Below, in pieces: positions 16,750 to 26,455 of a stretch of DNA of 64,000 bases. The first letter of the stretch is position 1. Every line of letters starts with the position of its first letter. This DNA comes from Methylotenera versatilis 7. Its GTDB lineage: Bacteria; Pseudomonadota; Gammaproteobacteria; Burkholderiales; Methylophilaceae. The notes beneath the pieces were generated by a model. It worked only from the letters and a program-made list of their open reading frames with translations, did not search any database and was not told where the DNA came from. The DNA is taken from contig NZ_JUGF01000002.1 in the NCBI RefSeq assembly GCF_000799165.1, positions 1,178,001-1,242,000 of the forward strand, written 5' to 3'. The translations under genes and the position numbers were made by a program.

Positions 16750-17148
16750 ATGAATCAATTTATTGCAAGTATCTTTGCAGCAGCAGTAGCCTTTAGCACA
16801 TTCTCGGCGATTTCTGCAACAACGACTGAAAATGCAGATGACGCAAGTAATATTGGTACTTCTGAAACGCCTCAAATTAAACAACAGGATAGACGTGTTG
16901 ATAAAGGCACGATTGAAACCAATACAGGTAGCGTGAATGATCCAGCCAGTAATTTAGGTAATTCTGAATCTCCGCAGATTGTTGAACAAAACAAGCGTGC
17001 TGACAAAGGGCCGGCTCAAAATGTGACTGAAGGTGAGTACACCAAAAAAAGCAGGTTGCTGAAAGAGAAGGAAAAGAACGCTGGTACAACCAAAGGTAAT
17101 AAAGTACAACCGAACCAACCAGAAGGCGCAGCACCAGCGACAAAATAA
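16750..17148 (+). CDS. Small secreted protein with an internal duplication
   Basis: A 132-residue protein of no recognised family. It has a signal peptide (about 1-23, ending AISA). The mature part is hydrophilic and holds two copies of an about 23-residue unit: ASNIGTSETPQIKQQDRR-VDKG at about 37-58 and ASNLGNSESPQIVEQNKR-ADKG at about 71-92. The tail is Lys-rich and then Gln/Pro/Ala-rich, probably disordered. GGAG lies 6 bases before the ATG, and strong terminators stand on both sides, so it is made from its own short transcript. It lacks Cys and aromatic residues are rare. Confidence 0.75.
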   Translation: MNQFIASIFAAAVAFSTFSAISATTTENADDASNIGTSETPQIKQQDRRVDKGTIETNTGSVNDPASNLGNSESPQIVEQNKRADKGPAQNVTEGEYTKKSRLLKEKEKNAGTTKGNKVQPNQPEGAAPATK

Positions 17149-17180
17149 TATTTACACTATTATTGATAAGAGGTATTAAT

Positions 17181-17219
17181 AAAAGCAGGATGACTTTTAA
17201 AGTTATCCTGCTTTTTATT
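17181..17219 (+). terminator. Intrinsic terminator after the small secreted protein gene
   Basis: AAAAGCAGGATGACTT pairs with AAGTTATCCTGCTTTT (one G-U pair) around a 3-base loop and is followed by T-rich sequence. Confidence 0.85.
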
Positions 17220-17353
17220 TTACGGAAATAACCCCTGCATATAAATCGTACCTTTAGATTCCACATCTAAAATGTAGCACTAACGTCGCGCACTTAAATA
17301 GTGCTTACTAACAGTGCATGTTGTAGAATTGCGGCCAATTTTGTCATTGGATA

Positions 17354-18544
17354 TTGCGTGTGAATAAATTTGCAGATTGGATAAAGGGCTTTTCTCCAGA
17401 GCCTATTTCCATTAACTATAAAGAACGCTTGCGCGCCTGCACTGGCGCTTTAGTGGGCATATTGCTGACTGGTTCTGTCACCTATTTAATCGAGGGAAGC
17501 ACCGAAACTCTGCCATATTTAATCGCTCCTTTAGGTGCCTCTGCCGTGTTGTTGTTTGCGGTGCCTTCCAGCCCATTGGCACAGCCTTGGTCTATTATCG
17601 GGGGCAATATTTCTGCTGCGCTGGTAGGTGTGACATGTGCGTTATGGATTAGTAATTTCGCCGTAGCGGCAGCGTTTGCAGTTGGTATAACCATCGCGGT
17701 GATGTTTGCTTTACGCTGTTTGCATCCGCCAAGTGGTGCAGTCGCGCTGACTGCTGTATTAGGCGGGCCAGCCATTATCGAACAGGGCTATGGATTTGTA
17801 CTTTCTCCTGTCGCAATTAACTCCTTCTTACTGCTGAGTGTTGCGCTTATTTTTAATAATCTCACGCGCCGACCTTATCCGCATGCGGTAAAAGTCTTGG
17901 ATTCGCATCAAACAAAAGATATTCCGCCAGAAATGCGCTTCGGGTTTACGCCGGAAGATGTAAACGAAGTGCTGAGGCAATATAACCAGGTGCTGGATGT
18001 GAGTCGTGATGATTTGCAAACCTTGTTGCAACAAACGGAGATGCACGCTTATCGCCGCCGTTTTGGTGAAATCACTTGCGCAGATATTATGTCGAAAGAC
18101 GTTGTCAGCGTGGAGTTTGGCACAGAACTGGAAGAGGCTTGGGGCTTATTAAGAAAGCATAAAATCAAAGCATTACCTGTGATTGATAGGGCGCGTCGCG
18201 TGATTGGTATCATCACTCAAATCGATTTTATGAAAAATGCCGATTTAGAAATATATGAAGGATTTGAAACTAAGCTCAAGCGCTTTATTAAAGCAACCAC
18301 CTCGCTGCATTCAGAAAAACCAGAAGTGGCAGGGCAAATTATGACTTCTCCTGCGGTAACAGCAAATCTTAATATGCACATCATCGAACTGATTCCATTA
18401 ATGACGCATCATCGTGTGCATCATCATATTCCTGTAGTGGATGACAATCGCCGATTGGTGGGTATCGTTACCCAATCTGACTTGGTATCTGCGCTTTATC
18501 ATGGCCGAATTGCTAATACACATACATTGGGCTTATCGTCTTGA
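17354..18544 (+). CDS. HPP-family membrane protein with two CBS domains
   Basis: A 396-residue protein. The N-terminal half has about five hydrophobic helices and the family signature LHPPSGAVAL. Two CBS domains follow: about 235-295 (ADIMSKDVVSVEF to GIITQIDFM) and about 328-388 (GQIMTSPAVTANL to GIVTQSDLVSALY). HPP proteins have been linked to nitrite transport in chloroplasts and cyanobacteria; CBS pairs sense adenine nucleotides, so energy-dependent gating is plausible but inferred. The start is TTG 17354 or GTG 17360; no ATG or clear ribosome binding site is present. Confidence 0.87.
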   Translation: MRVNKFADWIKGFSPEPISINYKERLRACTGALVGILLTGSVTYLIEGSTETLPYLIAPLGASAVLLFAVPSSPLAQPWSIIGGNISAALVGVTCALWISNFAVAAAFAVGITIAVMFALRCLHPPSGAVALTAVLGGPAIIEQGYGFVLSPVAINSFLLLSVALIFNNLTRRPYPHAVKVLDSHQTKDIPPEMRFGFTPEDVNEVLRQYNQVLDVSRDDLQTLLQQTEMHAYRRRFGEITCADIMSKDVVSVEFGTELEEAWGLLRKHKIKALPVIDRARRVIGIITQIDFMKNADLEIYEGFETKLKRFIKATTSLHSEKPEVAGQIMTSPAVTANLNMHIIELIPLMTHHRVHHHIPVVDDNRRLVGIVTQSDLVSALYHGRIANTHTLGLSS

Positions 18545-18643
18545 TATTTTCCGTATTAAATGCTCATAGGTTATATGTCATCTGCATGCGCAATTTATGC
18601 AGTATGATTCAATTTAAATCTTAAGTTTTAGGCGCAAAAAAGT

Positions 18644-19663
18644 ATGGCTATATTAATTACAGGCGGCGCAGGTTATATCGGTTCGCACACTAGTGTGCAA
18701 ATGCTGGCGGCAGGACATGAGATTGTCATTGTGGACAATCTGTCCAACAGTTCGCAAGAGTCGCTCAAGCGCGTGGCAAAAATTGCTGGCAAAACATTTC
18801 CGTTTATTGAAGCGGATATTCGCGATAAACAAGCCATGCGCGCTATTTTTAAAGCGCATGCCATTAGTGCCGTGATACATTTTGCCGGACTTAAAGCGGT
18901 GGGTGAGTCAACTGAAAAACCACAGCTGTATTACGATAATAACGTGGTCGGCAGCCTGAACCTGTTTGAAGTGATGGCTGAATTTAACGTTAAAAATATC
19001 GTATTCAGTTCATCTGCAACGGTGTATGGCGACCCGGCCAGCGTGCCGATTAAAGAAGATTTCCCACTGAGCGCGACCAATCCATACGGTCGTTCTAAGT
19101 TGATGATTGAAGATATCCTGCGCGATTTGCACAAGGCCGATAACACATGGCGCATTGCTTTGTTGCGCTACTTTAATCCGATTGGTGCGCATAGCAGTGG
19201 CTTGATTGGTGAGGATCCCAATGGCATACCCAATAATTTATTACCGTATGTAGCACAAGTGGCGGTGGGGCGTTTGGCAAAACTGCGCGTATTTGGCAAT
19301 GATTACGCCACGCACGACGGCACTGGTGTACGCGACTATATTCACGTGATGGATTTAGCCGATGGGCATGTGGCGGCATTGGATTATTTGGCTAAAAATC
19401 AAAGCATGATTACAGTTAACTTAGGCACAGGCATTGGTTACAGCGTGCTGGATGTGGTGAACGCGTTTGCAAAAAACAGCGCTAAAAATATTCCTTATGA
19501 AATATTGCCAAGACGTTTAGGCGATGTGGCGATTAATTATGCGGATGCAACTGTGGCAAAAGAACTGTTGGGCTGGCAGGCAAGCCGCAGTTTAGAGGAA
19601 ATGTGCGCCGATACTTGGCGTTGGCAATCAAATAACCCGAACGGGTTTAATAAGGCTGGCTAG
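18644..19663 (+). CDS. galE: UDP-glucose 4-epimerase
   Basis: Interconverts UDP-glucose and UDP-galactose with bound NAD+, giving precursors for surface polysaccharides. The 339-residue SDR protein has the NAD-binding GGAGYIGSH at 7-15, the SSSATVYG segment with the catalytic Ser, and Tyr148-xxx-Lys152 (YGRSK). The substrate region RYFNPIGAHSSGLIGEDP and the C-terminal RRLGDVAINYAD are typical. It appears monocistronic and a 10-bp inverted repeat lies downstream. Confidence 0.96.
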   Translation: MAILITGGAGYIGSHTSVQMLAAGHEIVIVDNLSNSSQESLKRVAKIAGKTFPFIEADIRDKQAMRAIFKAHAISAVIHFAGLKAVGESTEKPQLYYDNNVVGSLNLFEVMAEFNVKNIVFSSSATVYGDPASVPIKEDFPLSATNPYGRSKLMIEDILRDLHKADNTWRIALLRYFNPIGAHSSGLIGEDPNGIPNNLLPYVAQVAVGRLAKLRVFGNDYATHDGTGVRDYIHVMDLADGHVAALDYLAKNQSMITVNLGTGIGYSVLDVVNAFAKNSAKNIPYEILPRRLGDVAINYADATVAKELLGWQASRSLEEMCADTWRWQSNNPNGFNKAG

Positions 19664-19683
19664 ATTTCAGTTTGATTAATTGG

Positions 19684-19712
19684 CGTTAAGTTTTAATTGC
19701 TTAAACTTAACG
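19684..19712. terminator. Inverted repeat between galE and the convergent small gene
   Basis: CGTTAAGTTT (19684-19693) and AAACTTAACG (19703-19712) pair perfectly over 10 bp with a 9-base loop. There is no long U-tract on either strand, so termination strength is uncertain. Its position between two converging genes fits a shared terminator. Confidence 0.45.
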
Positions 19713-19724
19713 AATAGAAAAGCC

Positions 19725-19919
19725 TTAAAAAACAAAACGCGTGGATAATCTTTGCTCTTGCAAATTAATATGCTCTAAATTTAAACGAATGATGTCATCT
19801 ACAGTGGCTGCGCCAACGCCGATTGATTCTAAATGCTCATTGTCTGTTTCTGAAAGTTCTGGCGCAAATTGGTCATAGCGCGATTCACGTGATTTGCGTA
19901 GTCTGGTTAAAAGTTTCAT
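19725..19919 (-). CDS. Small hypothetical protein
   Basis: A 64-residue open frame convergent with galE. It has a basic N-terminus (KLLTRLRKSRESRYDQF), an acidic middle (PELSETDNEHLE) and an amphipathic C-terminus (VDDIIRLNLEHINLQEQRL). No family is recognised. A weak GAGAT lies before the ATG. The even use of codons and its sensible amphipathic pattern favour a real gene, but there is no independent proof. Confidence 0.45.
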   Translation of the reverse strand: MKLLTRLRKSRESRYDQFAPELSETDNEHLESIGVGAATVDDIIRLNLEHINLQEQRLSTRFVF

Positions 19920-20055
19920 GGATAATCTCAGTTATTAAAAATAACATTATCACTGTTGAATATGTCAGTTTGATGATGGAAAATTGGGTTTATTCAGAAA
20001 CTTTAGCTAAAAACTAGCACAGCTAATATTGCATTAAAAAGATGATCAACTATTC

Positions 20056-21480
20056 ATGAATATTTTGCCAGTCATTACTTATTTAGACCTTGAAACCACT
20101 GGTGCTACGCCATTGCGCGATCGCATTACGGAAATTGCGCTAGTGCGTTTTGAGCATGGCGTAGAAGTCGCGCGCTGGCAGACTTTGGTTAATCCAGAAC
20201 AACCGATTCCGCTATTTATTCAGCAACTAACCACGATTAATAATGAAATGGTCGCCAACGCGCCTGTGTTTGCGGATGTGGCGGATAAGCTGCTGGGTTT
20301 TTTAGAGGGTTCCGTGCTGGCGGCGCACAATGTACGTTTTGATCACGGCTTTATGAAAGCGGAATTTAAACGCATCGGCATTACTTTTCGGCAAAAAGTG
20401 CTGTGTACGGTCAAGCTTTCGCGCTTGCTTTATCCGCAGCATAAAAGCCACGGTTTAGATGCGATTATGCAGCGGCATAATCTGACAACCATTGCCCGCC
20501 ATCGCGCCATGGGCGATGTGGAGGTGATGCTGACATTTTTGGAGTCGGCTAGATTGGAACTGGGTGAAGCGCCAATTCTGCGTGCCGCGGCACAGTTAAT
20601 GAGCCAGCCAACATTGCCAGCACATCTGGATGCGACATTGCTGGAAGATATGCCAGAAACGCCAGGTGTTTATCTGTTTTATGGCGAAAATGATTTACCA
20701 CTTTATATCGGCAAAAGTGCGAATATCCGCGCACGGGTGTTGTCGCATTTTAGTTCAGATCACGCGTCGACTAAGGAAATGCGGATTTTTCAAGAAATCA
20801 AGCATATTGAGTGGTTAACTACAGCGGGCGATTTTAGTGCTTTGCTGCTCGAGTCTAAGTTGATTAAAGAGCGCCAGCCGATCTATAACCGCCAGCTGCG
20901 CAATGAGCGGCAACTGTATAGCTGGAAATTAAATGTGGATATGCACGCAAAAAGTCTGTTAACGCTAGTGCGCGAAAATGATATCAATCCAATTGAATTG
21001 GATGTGTTATTCGGCACATTTAAAAGTAAACGCCAAGCAGTAGAAGCGCTGCGAAAAATAGCCGATGCGCATCAATTATGCCCGCGTTTGTTAGGTTTAG
21101 AACCAACTGGTAGTGGTGCGTGTTTTTCCAGCCAAACTAAACGTTGTAAGGGCGCATGTTGTGGCCGCGAATCACCCGAGCTGCATTATCTGCGTTTGCA
21201 ACAGGCATTAACGGCTCATAAGTTAAAAACGTGGCCATACGCCGGCAAGATTGGCATACGTGAACAGAATGCCGAAAATGACAAAATACAGTTGCATATT
21301 TTTGAGCATTGGACTTATTTGGGCGCAATCGAGAGTGAATCGGATTTAAGCGAAAAACTGCAGGAAAAGACCGAGTTCAGATTTGATTTGGATACCTATA
21401 AATTGTTATTAAAGGCCTTTAATCATCCCAAAACCCAGATTGTTGAATTGACTGCAAAAACAGATTCTTTACATCGTTAA
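20056..21480 (+). CDS. DnaQ-like 3'-5' exonuclease fused to a UvrC-type GIY-YIG nuclease
   Basis: A 474-residue two-nuclease fusion. Residues about 5-170 form a DEDDh exonuclease (YLDLETTG, AHNVRFDHGF, and HRAMGDVEV with the catalytic His). Residues about 200-285 form a GIY-YIG domain (PGVYLFYGENDLPLYIGKS, then RARVLSHF), as in UvrC and Cho. A Cys-rich patch follows (CFSSQTKRCKGACCG). The fusion is a known architecture in bacteria, related to the Cho repair nuclease; a DNA repair role is inferred. It lies 44 bases upstream of recQ on the same strand, so the two may be co-transcribed. Confidence 0.88.
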   Translation: MNILPVITYLDLETTGATPLRDRITEIALVRFEHGVEVARWQTLVNPEQPIPLFIQQLTTINNEMVANAPVFADVADKLLGFLEGSVLAAHNVRFDHGFMKAEFKRIGITFRQKVLCTVKLSRLLYPQHKSHGLDAIMQRHNLTTIARHRAMGDVEVMLTFLESARLELGEAPILRAAAQLMSQPTLPAHLDATLLEDMPETPGVYLFYGENDLPLYIGKSANIRARVLSHFSSDHASTKEMRIFQEIKHIEWLTTAGDFSALLLESKLIKERQPIYNRQLRNERQLYSWKLNVDMHAKSLLTLVRENDINPIELDVLFGTFKSKRQAVEALRKIADAHQLCPRLLGLEPTGSGACFSSQTKRCKGACCGRESPELHYLRLQQALTAHKLKTWPYAGKIGIREQNAENDKIQLHIFEHWTYLGAIESESDLSEKLQEKTEFRFDLDTYKLLLKAFNHPKTQIVELTAKTDSLHR

Positions 21481-21524
21481 TATAAAAGTCATTTGCCTTA
21501 AAGCAAGCTAGTTCGCGGTGTACA

Positions 21525-23360
21525 ATGCCAACCATGATAGTTTCCCAAGCCCAACAGCGCCTGCACGAAGTATTCGGTTATTCCAGTTTTAGAGGTGAAC
21601 AGCAAGCCATTATTGAACATGTAGTCGCAGGCGGCGATGCACTGGTGTTAATGCCCACTGGCGGCGGAAAATCCTTGTGTTACCAATTGCCGGCTTTATT
21701 GCGTGACGGCGTGGCCATTGTGGTATCACCACTGATTGCCTTGATGCAAGACCAGGTGGATGCCTTACAACAGTTGGGCGTTAAGGCCGCATTTTTAAAC
21801 TCCAGCCTGGACGCTGATGAAGCGCGCCAAGTGACTTCACAATTAATTCAAGGCGATTTAGATATTTTGTATGTCGCGCCAGAGCGACTGTTATTAAGTG
21901 GTTTTTTAGCACAGCTGGAACAAGTCGAAATGCATACTGGCATTGCGCTTTTTGCCATTGATGAGGCGCACTGCGTATCGGAATGGGGGCATGATTTTCG
22001 TCCCGAATATCGCAATTTAACGGCACTGCATACGCGCTTTCCCAATGTGCCGCGTATTGCCCTGACAGCCACCGCTGATGCGCCCACTCGGGCAGAGATT
22101 GTTGAGCGTTTGTCCTTAGAAAACGCGCAGCAGTTTGTCTCCAGTTTCGACCGCCCCAATATACGTTATCGCGTAACGCCCAAACACAAAGCACGCGAGC
22201 AATTAGAAACTTTTTTAGAAACCGAACATGCTAACGATGCGGGTATTGTGTACTGCTTATCGCGTCGAAAAGTGGAAGAAACAGCAGCCTGGTTAAAAGC
22301 GCGCGGCTGGGATGCGCTACCTTATCATGCCGGTTTGGATGCCAGCGTGCGCAATCAGAATCAACGTCGCTTTTTGCGCGAAGAAGGCGTGATTATGGTA
22401 GCAACGATTGCGTTTGGCATGGGGATTGATAAACCGAATGTACGTTTTGTTGCACATCTAGATTTGCCCAAAAGTATGGAAAGTTACTATCAGGAAACCG
22501 GCCGCGCAGGTCGCGATGGTTTGCCAGCGAATGCATGGATGACGTTTGGTGTGGGCGATGTGGTCAGCATGCGGCAAATGCTGGATTCAAGCGATGCGCC
22601 AGCAGCGCGTAAACAAGTTGAACGGCAAAAGTTAGACGCATTGTTGGGCTTCTGCGAATCGGTCAATTGTCGTCATCAAACAATATTGCGTTACTTTGGC
22701 GAGCAGCACGCGGGTAATTGCCAGCAATGTGATAATTGTTTACACCCCGTCGATACTTGGGATGCGACACAGGCCGCGCAAATGGCGCTTTCGGCGGTGT
22801 ATCGTACTGGACAGTGCTTTGGAGTGGTGCATTTAATGGATGTGTTAATGGGTAAATCCAATCCAAAAGTATTGCAGTTTAGCCATCAAACCTTAAGTGT
22901 ATTTGGTGTTGGTAAAGATATCGTCCAATCGCAATGGAGCAGCGTATTCAGACAACTGGTTGCTGGTGGCTTTTTACATGCGGATATTGATTCGCATGGT
23001 GGATTAAAACTCACTGAAGCGGCGCGTCCTGTATTAAAAGGTTTAGCAGAAGTATGGTTAAGGCGTGATGCGGAAACTGAAAATCGTAAAATCAGCAAAT
23101 CAGGGCGTAGCGCAAATGCCAAAGCCGCTTACGACGGATTGGCTGACGATCCGCTTTGGCTAGCACTAAAAGCCAAGCGTTTAGAATTGGCGCGTGAGCA
23201 AGCCGTGCCACCTTACGTGATTTTCCATGACGCCACATTGATTGAGATTTTAAATCGTCGCCCTGGTAGTTTGCTGGAAATGAGCCAAATTATGGGCGTC
23301 GGGCGCGCTAAGTTGGATCGCTATGGGGATGATTTTCTACAAGTGATTGTTGCCAATTAG
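21525..23360 (+). CDS. recQ: ATP-dependent DNA helicase RecQ
   Basis: 3'-5' superfamily 2 helicase that unwinds branched DNA in recombination and repair. The 611-residue length matches E. coli RecQ. Motif I is [13 protein letters not shown], motif [21 protein letters not shown], and motif [12 protein letters not shown]. The zinc site ([12 protein letters not shown] with CQQCDNC), the winged-helix RQC part and a C-terminal HRDC domain (about 530-605) follow. Two ATGs lie at the start (21525 and 21534); the upstream one is used here. It may form an operon with the preceding nuclease gene. Confidence 0.96.
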   Translation: MPTMIVSQAQQRLHEVFGYSSFRGEQQAIIEHVVAGGDALVLMPTGGGKSLCYQLPALLRDGVAIVVSPLIALMQDQVDALQQLGVKAAFLNSSLDADEARQVTSQLIQGDLDILYVAPERLLLSGFLAQLEQVEMHTGIALFAIDEAHCVSEWGHDFRPEYRNLTALHTRFPNVPRIALTATADAPTRAEIVERLSLENAQQFVSSFDRPNIRYRVTPKHKAREQLETFLETEHANDAGIVYCLSRRKVEETAAWLKARGWDALPYHAGLDASVRNQNQRRFLREEGVIMVATIAFGMGIDKPNVRFVAHLDLPKSMESYYQETGRAGRDGLPANAWMTFGVGDVVSMRQMLDSSDAPAARKQVERQKLDALLGFCESVNCRHQTILRYFGEQHAGNCQQCDNCLHPVDTWDATQAAQMALSAVYRTGQCFGVVHLMDVLMGKSNPKVLQFSHQTLSVFGVGKDIVQSQWSSVFRQLVAGGFLHADIDSHGGLKLTEAARPVLKGLAEVWLRRDAETENRKISKSGRSANAKAAYDGLADDPLWLALKAKRLELAREQAVPPYVIFHDATLIEILNRRPGSLLEMSQIMGVGRAKLDRYGDDFLQVIVAN

Positions 23361-23540
23361 TATGCCGCATCCTTTCAATGATGGTTCACGATCAGGGCGT
23401 TCTGGCTGATTACAAATTACAATTGCGTTAAATGCAGTTAATAATCAATTGCAGTTAATGCGCGACTAATAATCAAGCAATGTCATACACTTCACTACAG
23501 CAAGTCAAAATCGTAGTTAATATAAATAAGAAAAATAGGT

Positions 23541-26315
23541 ATGCAAACACTTTTCTCAGTCAATAAGCAGTTGCTAAAAACAATCTGGCCATTTTGTTTT
23601 ATCGTGGCCTTGTTGCTATTTTTAGGCATTGTTAGCATGCACGTTTTATCGTCAGTTAGAGCCTATGTCAGCGGCGAGAGCTTATGGTCAAAATCACAAA
23701 AAGAGTCGACCTATCATTTAAATCGGTACGCTGTAACACACTCAGAATCCGATTATCAGCAGTTTCTACGTGAGATAGAAATCCCTTTGCAAGATAAAGT
23801 GGCGCGCCTTGCGTTGCAACAGTCGAATCCAGACACACAGGCTGCTTCTGCGGCACTTATAAAGGCAAAAAATAATCCTGATGATGTGCCTGGTTTGGTG
23901 CAACTGTTTTTATATTTTCAGCATACGAGCTTGATGTCGCCTTCGATTAAGTATTGGGTCGAAGGCGACCAGTTGATCGAGCAAACTGTTAAGCTCGCCG
24001 ACCAATTGCATCAGCATATTGCGACAGGAAATATTCATGAAGATAAAGTGAATGAGCTGGTTGATAAAATTAACCAAATCAGTTTGCAGCTGACACCGCT
24101 TGAGGATGCATTTTCTAATGCGTTGGGGGCTGCTTCACGTAAAGCACAGGTTTTGATTGTTAGCTTAATGATTGGAATCACGTTTGTGTTGATGCTAATG
24201 GGTGTTTACCTCACCCGAAGACTGGTGCTTAGAGACGCTACGCTTTTAAGAACTATTCAAATTAACGAGGAGCGCTGGAAGTTTGCACTGGATGGTGCTC
24301 GTGACGGCGTTTGGGACTGGCATGTGATGACTAAACAAGTAACATTTTCTAGTCAGTGGAAAGAAATGTTGGGTTATAGCAATGACGATTCGATTGCCAG
24401 CATTGATGCGTGGGGGAAGTTGTTGCACCCAGAGGATTCCACTAAGGTGCTGGCTGCACTAAAGGCATATGTACATGGGAAAGTGGATCGATATGCGATT
24501 GAGCATCGTATATTGTGTAAAGATGGAAGCTATAAATGGGTACTCAGTCGCGGCAAGATTGTGAGCTTTACCGCTGCGGGGAAAGCGGAGCGTCTTGTTG
24601 GCACATATACTGATATTCATGAAGTTAAGTGCATTGAAGCCGCACTGCGCGAAAGTGATTCAAACCAGCGCGCTTTATTAGAAGCCATGATAGATGGTGT
24701 ATTTGTAGCGCAGGATTATCGTTTTATTTTTAGCAACCCAATTTTGCCCAAGATGTTGGGATACAGCTATGAAGAGTTTATTGGCATGCCTTTTGAGCAA
24801 GTAATCGCACCTGAATATTTGGATATATGGAATGAGCGATTTGCTGCGCGTATTGCTGGCGATGCAGAGTTTCAGAAAAGCTATCAAGTGCGCTTCGTTA
24901 AGAATGGAGGTTTAGAGTTTATTTGGATGGAATTACATGCTTCTAGCGTGGACTTTCGCGGCGCGCGCAGTGTGTTAGGTATTCTGCACGATATCACTAA
25001 GCAGAAAGAAGCAGAAGACTTGATCTGGCAGCAAGCCAATTTTGATGGACTCACTGGTTTACCTAATCGGCGTATGTTTCGTGACCGCTTAGAACAGGAG
25101 CTTAAAAAGTCAGAACGTACCGGCTCGGCATTAGCGGTCATGTATTTAGATTTAGATCACTTTAAAGAAGTGAATGACACGATGGGGCATGATAAGGGTG
25201 ACGCTCTATTAAAAGAGGCAACGCTTAGGCTGAAAGGCTGTGTGCGCGATACAGATACAGTCGCTCGTTTAGGTGGGGATGAGTTCGTGATACTTTTAAG
25301 TGAAATGGATGGTTTAAGTGGGTTGGAGCGTGTCGCCCAAAACATTCTGGAGCAATTACAACAGCCGTTTACACTGGATTTAGAGCCGGTTTATATTTCA
25401 GCAAGTATAGGTATTACCATTTGTCCGGTTGATGCGGCTGATTTTGATACTTTATTAAAAAATGCAGATCAAGCAATGTATGCGGCAAAGGCTGAGGGAC
25501 GTAATCGCTATAGTTACTTCACGCCATCTATGCAGGCGGCTGCACAATTCAGAATGCGTTTAGCCAATGATTTAAGGCACGCCATTAATCGAGATGAGCT
25601 TAAATTAGTTTATCAGCCGATTATCAAGATAAGTAACGGTGAAATACATAAAGCCGAAGCGTTGATTCGTTGGCATCATCCTACGCATGGTTTAATTAAT
25701 CCTGCGCAGTTTATCCCTGTTGCTGAAGATACAGGGATCATTTATGAAATTGGCGAATGGGTGTTTCATGAGGCGGTACAGCAAGTTAAGCAGTGGCGTG
25801 AGTCCTTACATCCCGATTTCCAAATCAGTATCAATAAGTCACCTGTACAGTTTAAAGCTCCTGACTCAACTTGGGTGGAGAGTATGGGAAAAATGGAGCT
25901 TCCCGGTAATAGTTTGGTCATAGAGATTACTGAAGGGTCGCTGCTTGATGCAACGGACAATGTTACAAGTAATCTGATTAAGTTTAGAGATGCAGGCATT
26001 CAAGTGGCGATTGATGATTTTGGTACAGGTTATTCGTCACTATCTTACTTAAAGAAATATGATATTGATTACATTAAGATTGATCAGTCTTTTGTTAAAA
26101 ACATGACGGATAACTCAAGCGATTTAGGTTTGTGTGAAGCGATTATTTTGATGGCGCATAAACTGGATATGCAAGTGATAGCCGAAGGCGTGGAAACGCA
26201 GGGGCAGTACGATTTGTTGGCAGCGGCAGGCTGCGACTATGCGCAAGGTTATCTATTTTCTAAACCAGTAGATGCTGAAGAGTTTGAGGCTTATTCACGC
26301 ATGAAAATAAACTAG
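23541..26315 (+). CDS. Membrane PAS-GGDEF-EAL protein, c-di-GMP turnover
   Basis: A 924-residue inner-membrane signalling protein. Two membrane helices (about 14-36 and 207-228) enclose a helical periplasmic domain. Two PAS/PAC domains follow at about 240-375 and 380-490. The GGDEF domain has an intact GGDEF at 578-582 and an inhibitory RDTD site five residues upstream, so diguanylate cyclase activity is plausible. The EAL domain has E706-A-L, DDFGTGYSSL and the later IAEGVETQ, all as in active phosphodiesterases. It could therefore make or break c-di-GMP; which one dominates cannot be read from sequence. A bidirectional terminator follows. Confidence 0.93.
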   Translation: MQTLFSVNKQLLKTIWPFCFIVALLLFLGIVSMHVLSSVRAYVSGESLWSKSQKESTYHLNRYAVTHSESDYQQFLREIEIPLQDKVARLALQQSNPDTQAASAALIKAKNNPDDVPGLVQLFLYFQHTSLMSPSIKYWVEGDQLIEQTVKLADQLHQHIATGNIHEDKVNELVDKINQISLQLTPLEDAFSNALGAASRKAQVLIVSLMIGITFVLMLMGVYLTRRLVLRDATLLRTIQINEERWKFALDGARDGVWDWHVMTKQVTFSSQWKEMLGYSNDDSIASIDAWGKLLHPEDSTKVLAALKAYVHGKVDRYAIEHRILCKDGSYKWVLSRGKIVSFTAAGKAERLVGTYTDIHEVKCIEAALRESDSNQRALLEAMIDGVFVAQDYRFIFSNPILPKMLGYSYEEFIGMPFEQVIAPEYLDIWNERFAARIAGDAEFQKSYQVRFVKNGGLEFIWMELHASSVDFRGARSVLGILHDITKQKEAEDLIWQQANFDGLTGLPNRRMFRDRLEQELKKSERTGSALAVMYLDLDHFKEVNDTMGHDKGDALLKEATLRLKGCVRDTDTVARLGGDEFVILLSEMDGLSGLERVAQNILEQLQQPFTLDLEPVYISASIGITICPVDAADFDTLLKNADQAMYAAKAEGRNRYSYFTPSMQAAAQFRMRLANDLRHAINRDELKLVYQPIIKISNGEIHKAEALIRWHHPTHGLINPAQFIPVAEDTGIIYEIGEWVFHEAVQQVKQWRESLHPDFQISINKSPVQFKAPDSTWVESMGKMELPGNSLVIEITEGSLLDATDNVTSNLIKFRDAGIQVAIDDFGTGYSSLSYLKKYDIDYIKIDQSFVKNMTDNSSDLGLCEAIILMAHKLDMQVIAEGVETQGQYDLLAAAGCDYAQGYLFSKPVDAEEFEAYSRMKIN

Positions 26316-26331
26316 GTGAAATGAGAAGTTG

Positions 26332-26370
26332 AAAATCAAAGGCCTATGATTTATTTAAGCCTTTGATTTT
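26332..26370. terminator. Bidirectional intrinsic terminator
   Basis: AAAATCAAAGGC (26332-26343) pairs perfectly with GCCTTTGATTTT (26359-26370). It has T-rich sequence on one side and A-rich on the other, between the GGDEF-EAL gene and the convergent fpr. Confidence 0.85.
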
Positions 26371-26455
26371 TAGGTGATAGTTTTTTATTGCGTGAAGAAG
26401 GCTAAGTGAATGGTCAGTTAACCTTCTTTATTCTAGTAACTAGACGTGGCTAGAC

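Noticed and set aside
19823-20017. Plus-strand frame of 64 codons opposite the small gene after galE
   Set aside because: No ribosome binding site and no recognisable pattern; the minus frame is more protein-like.
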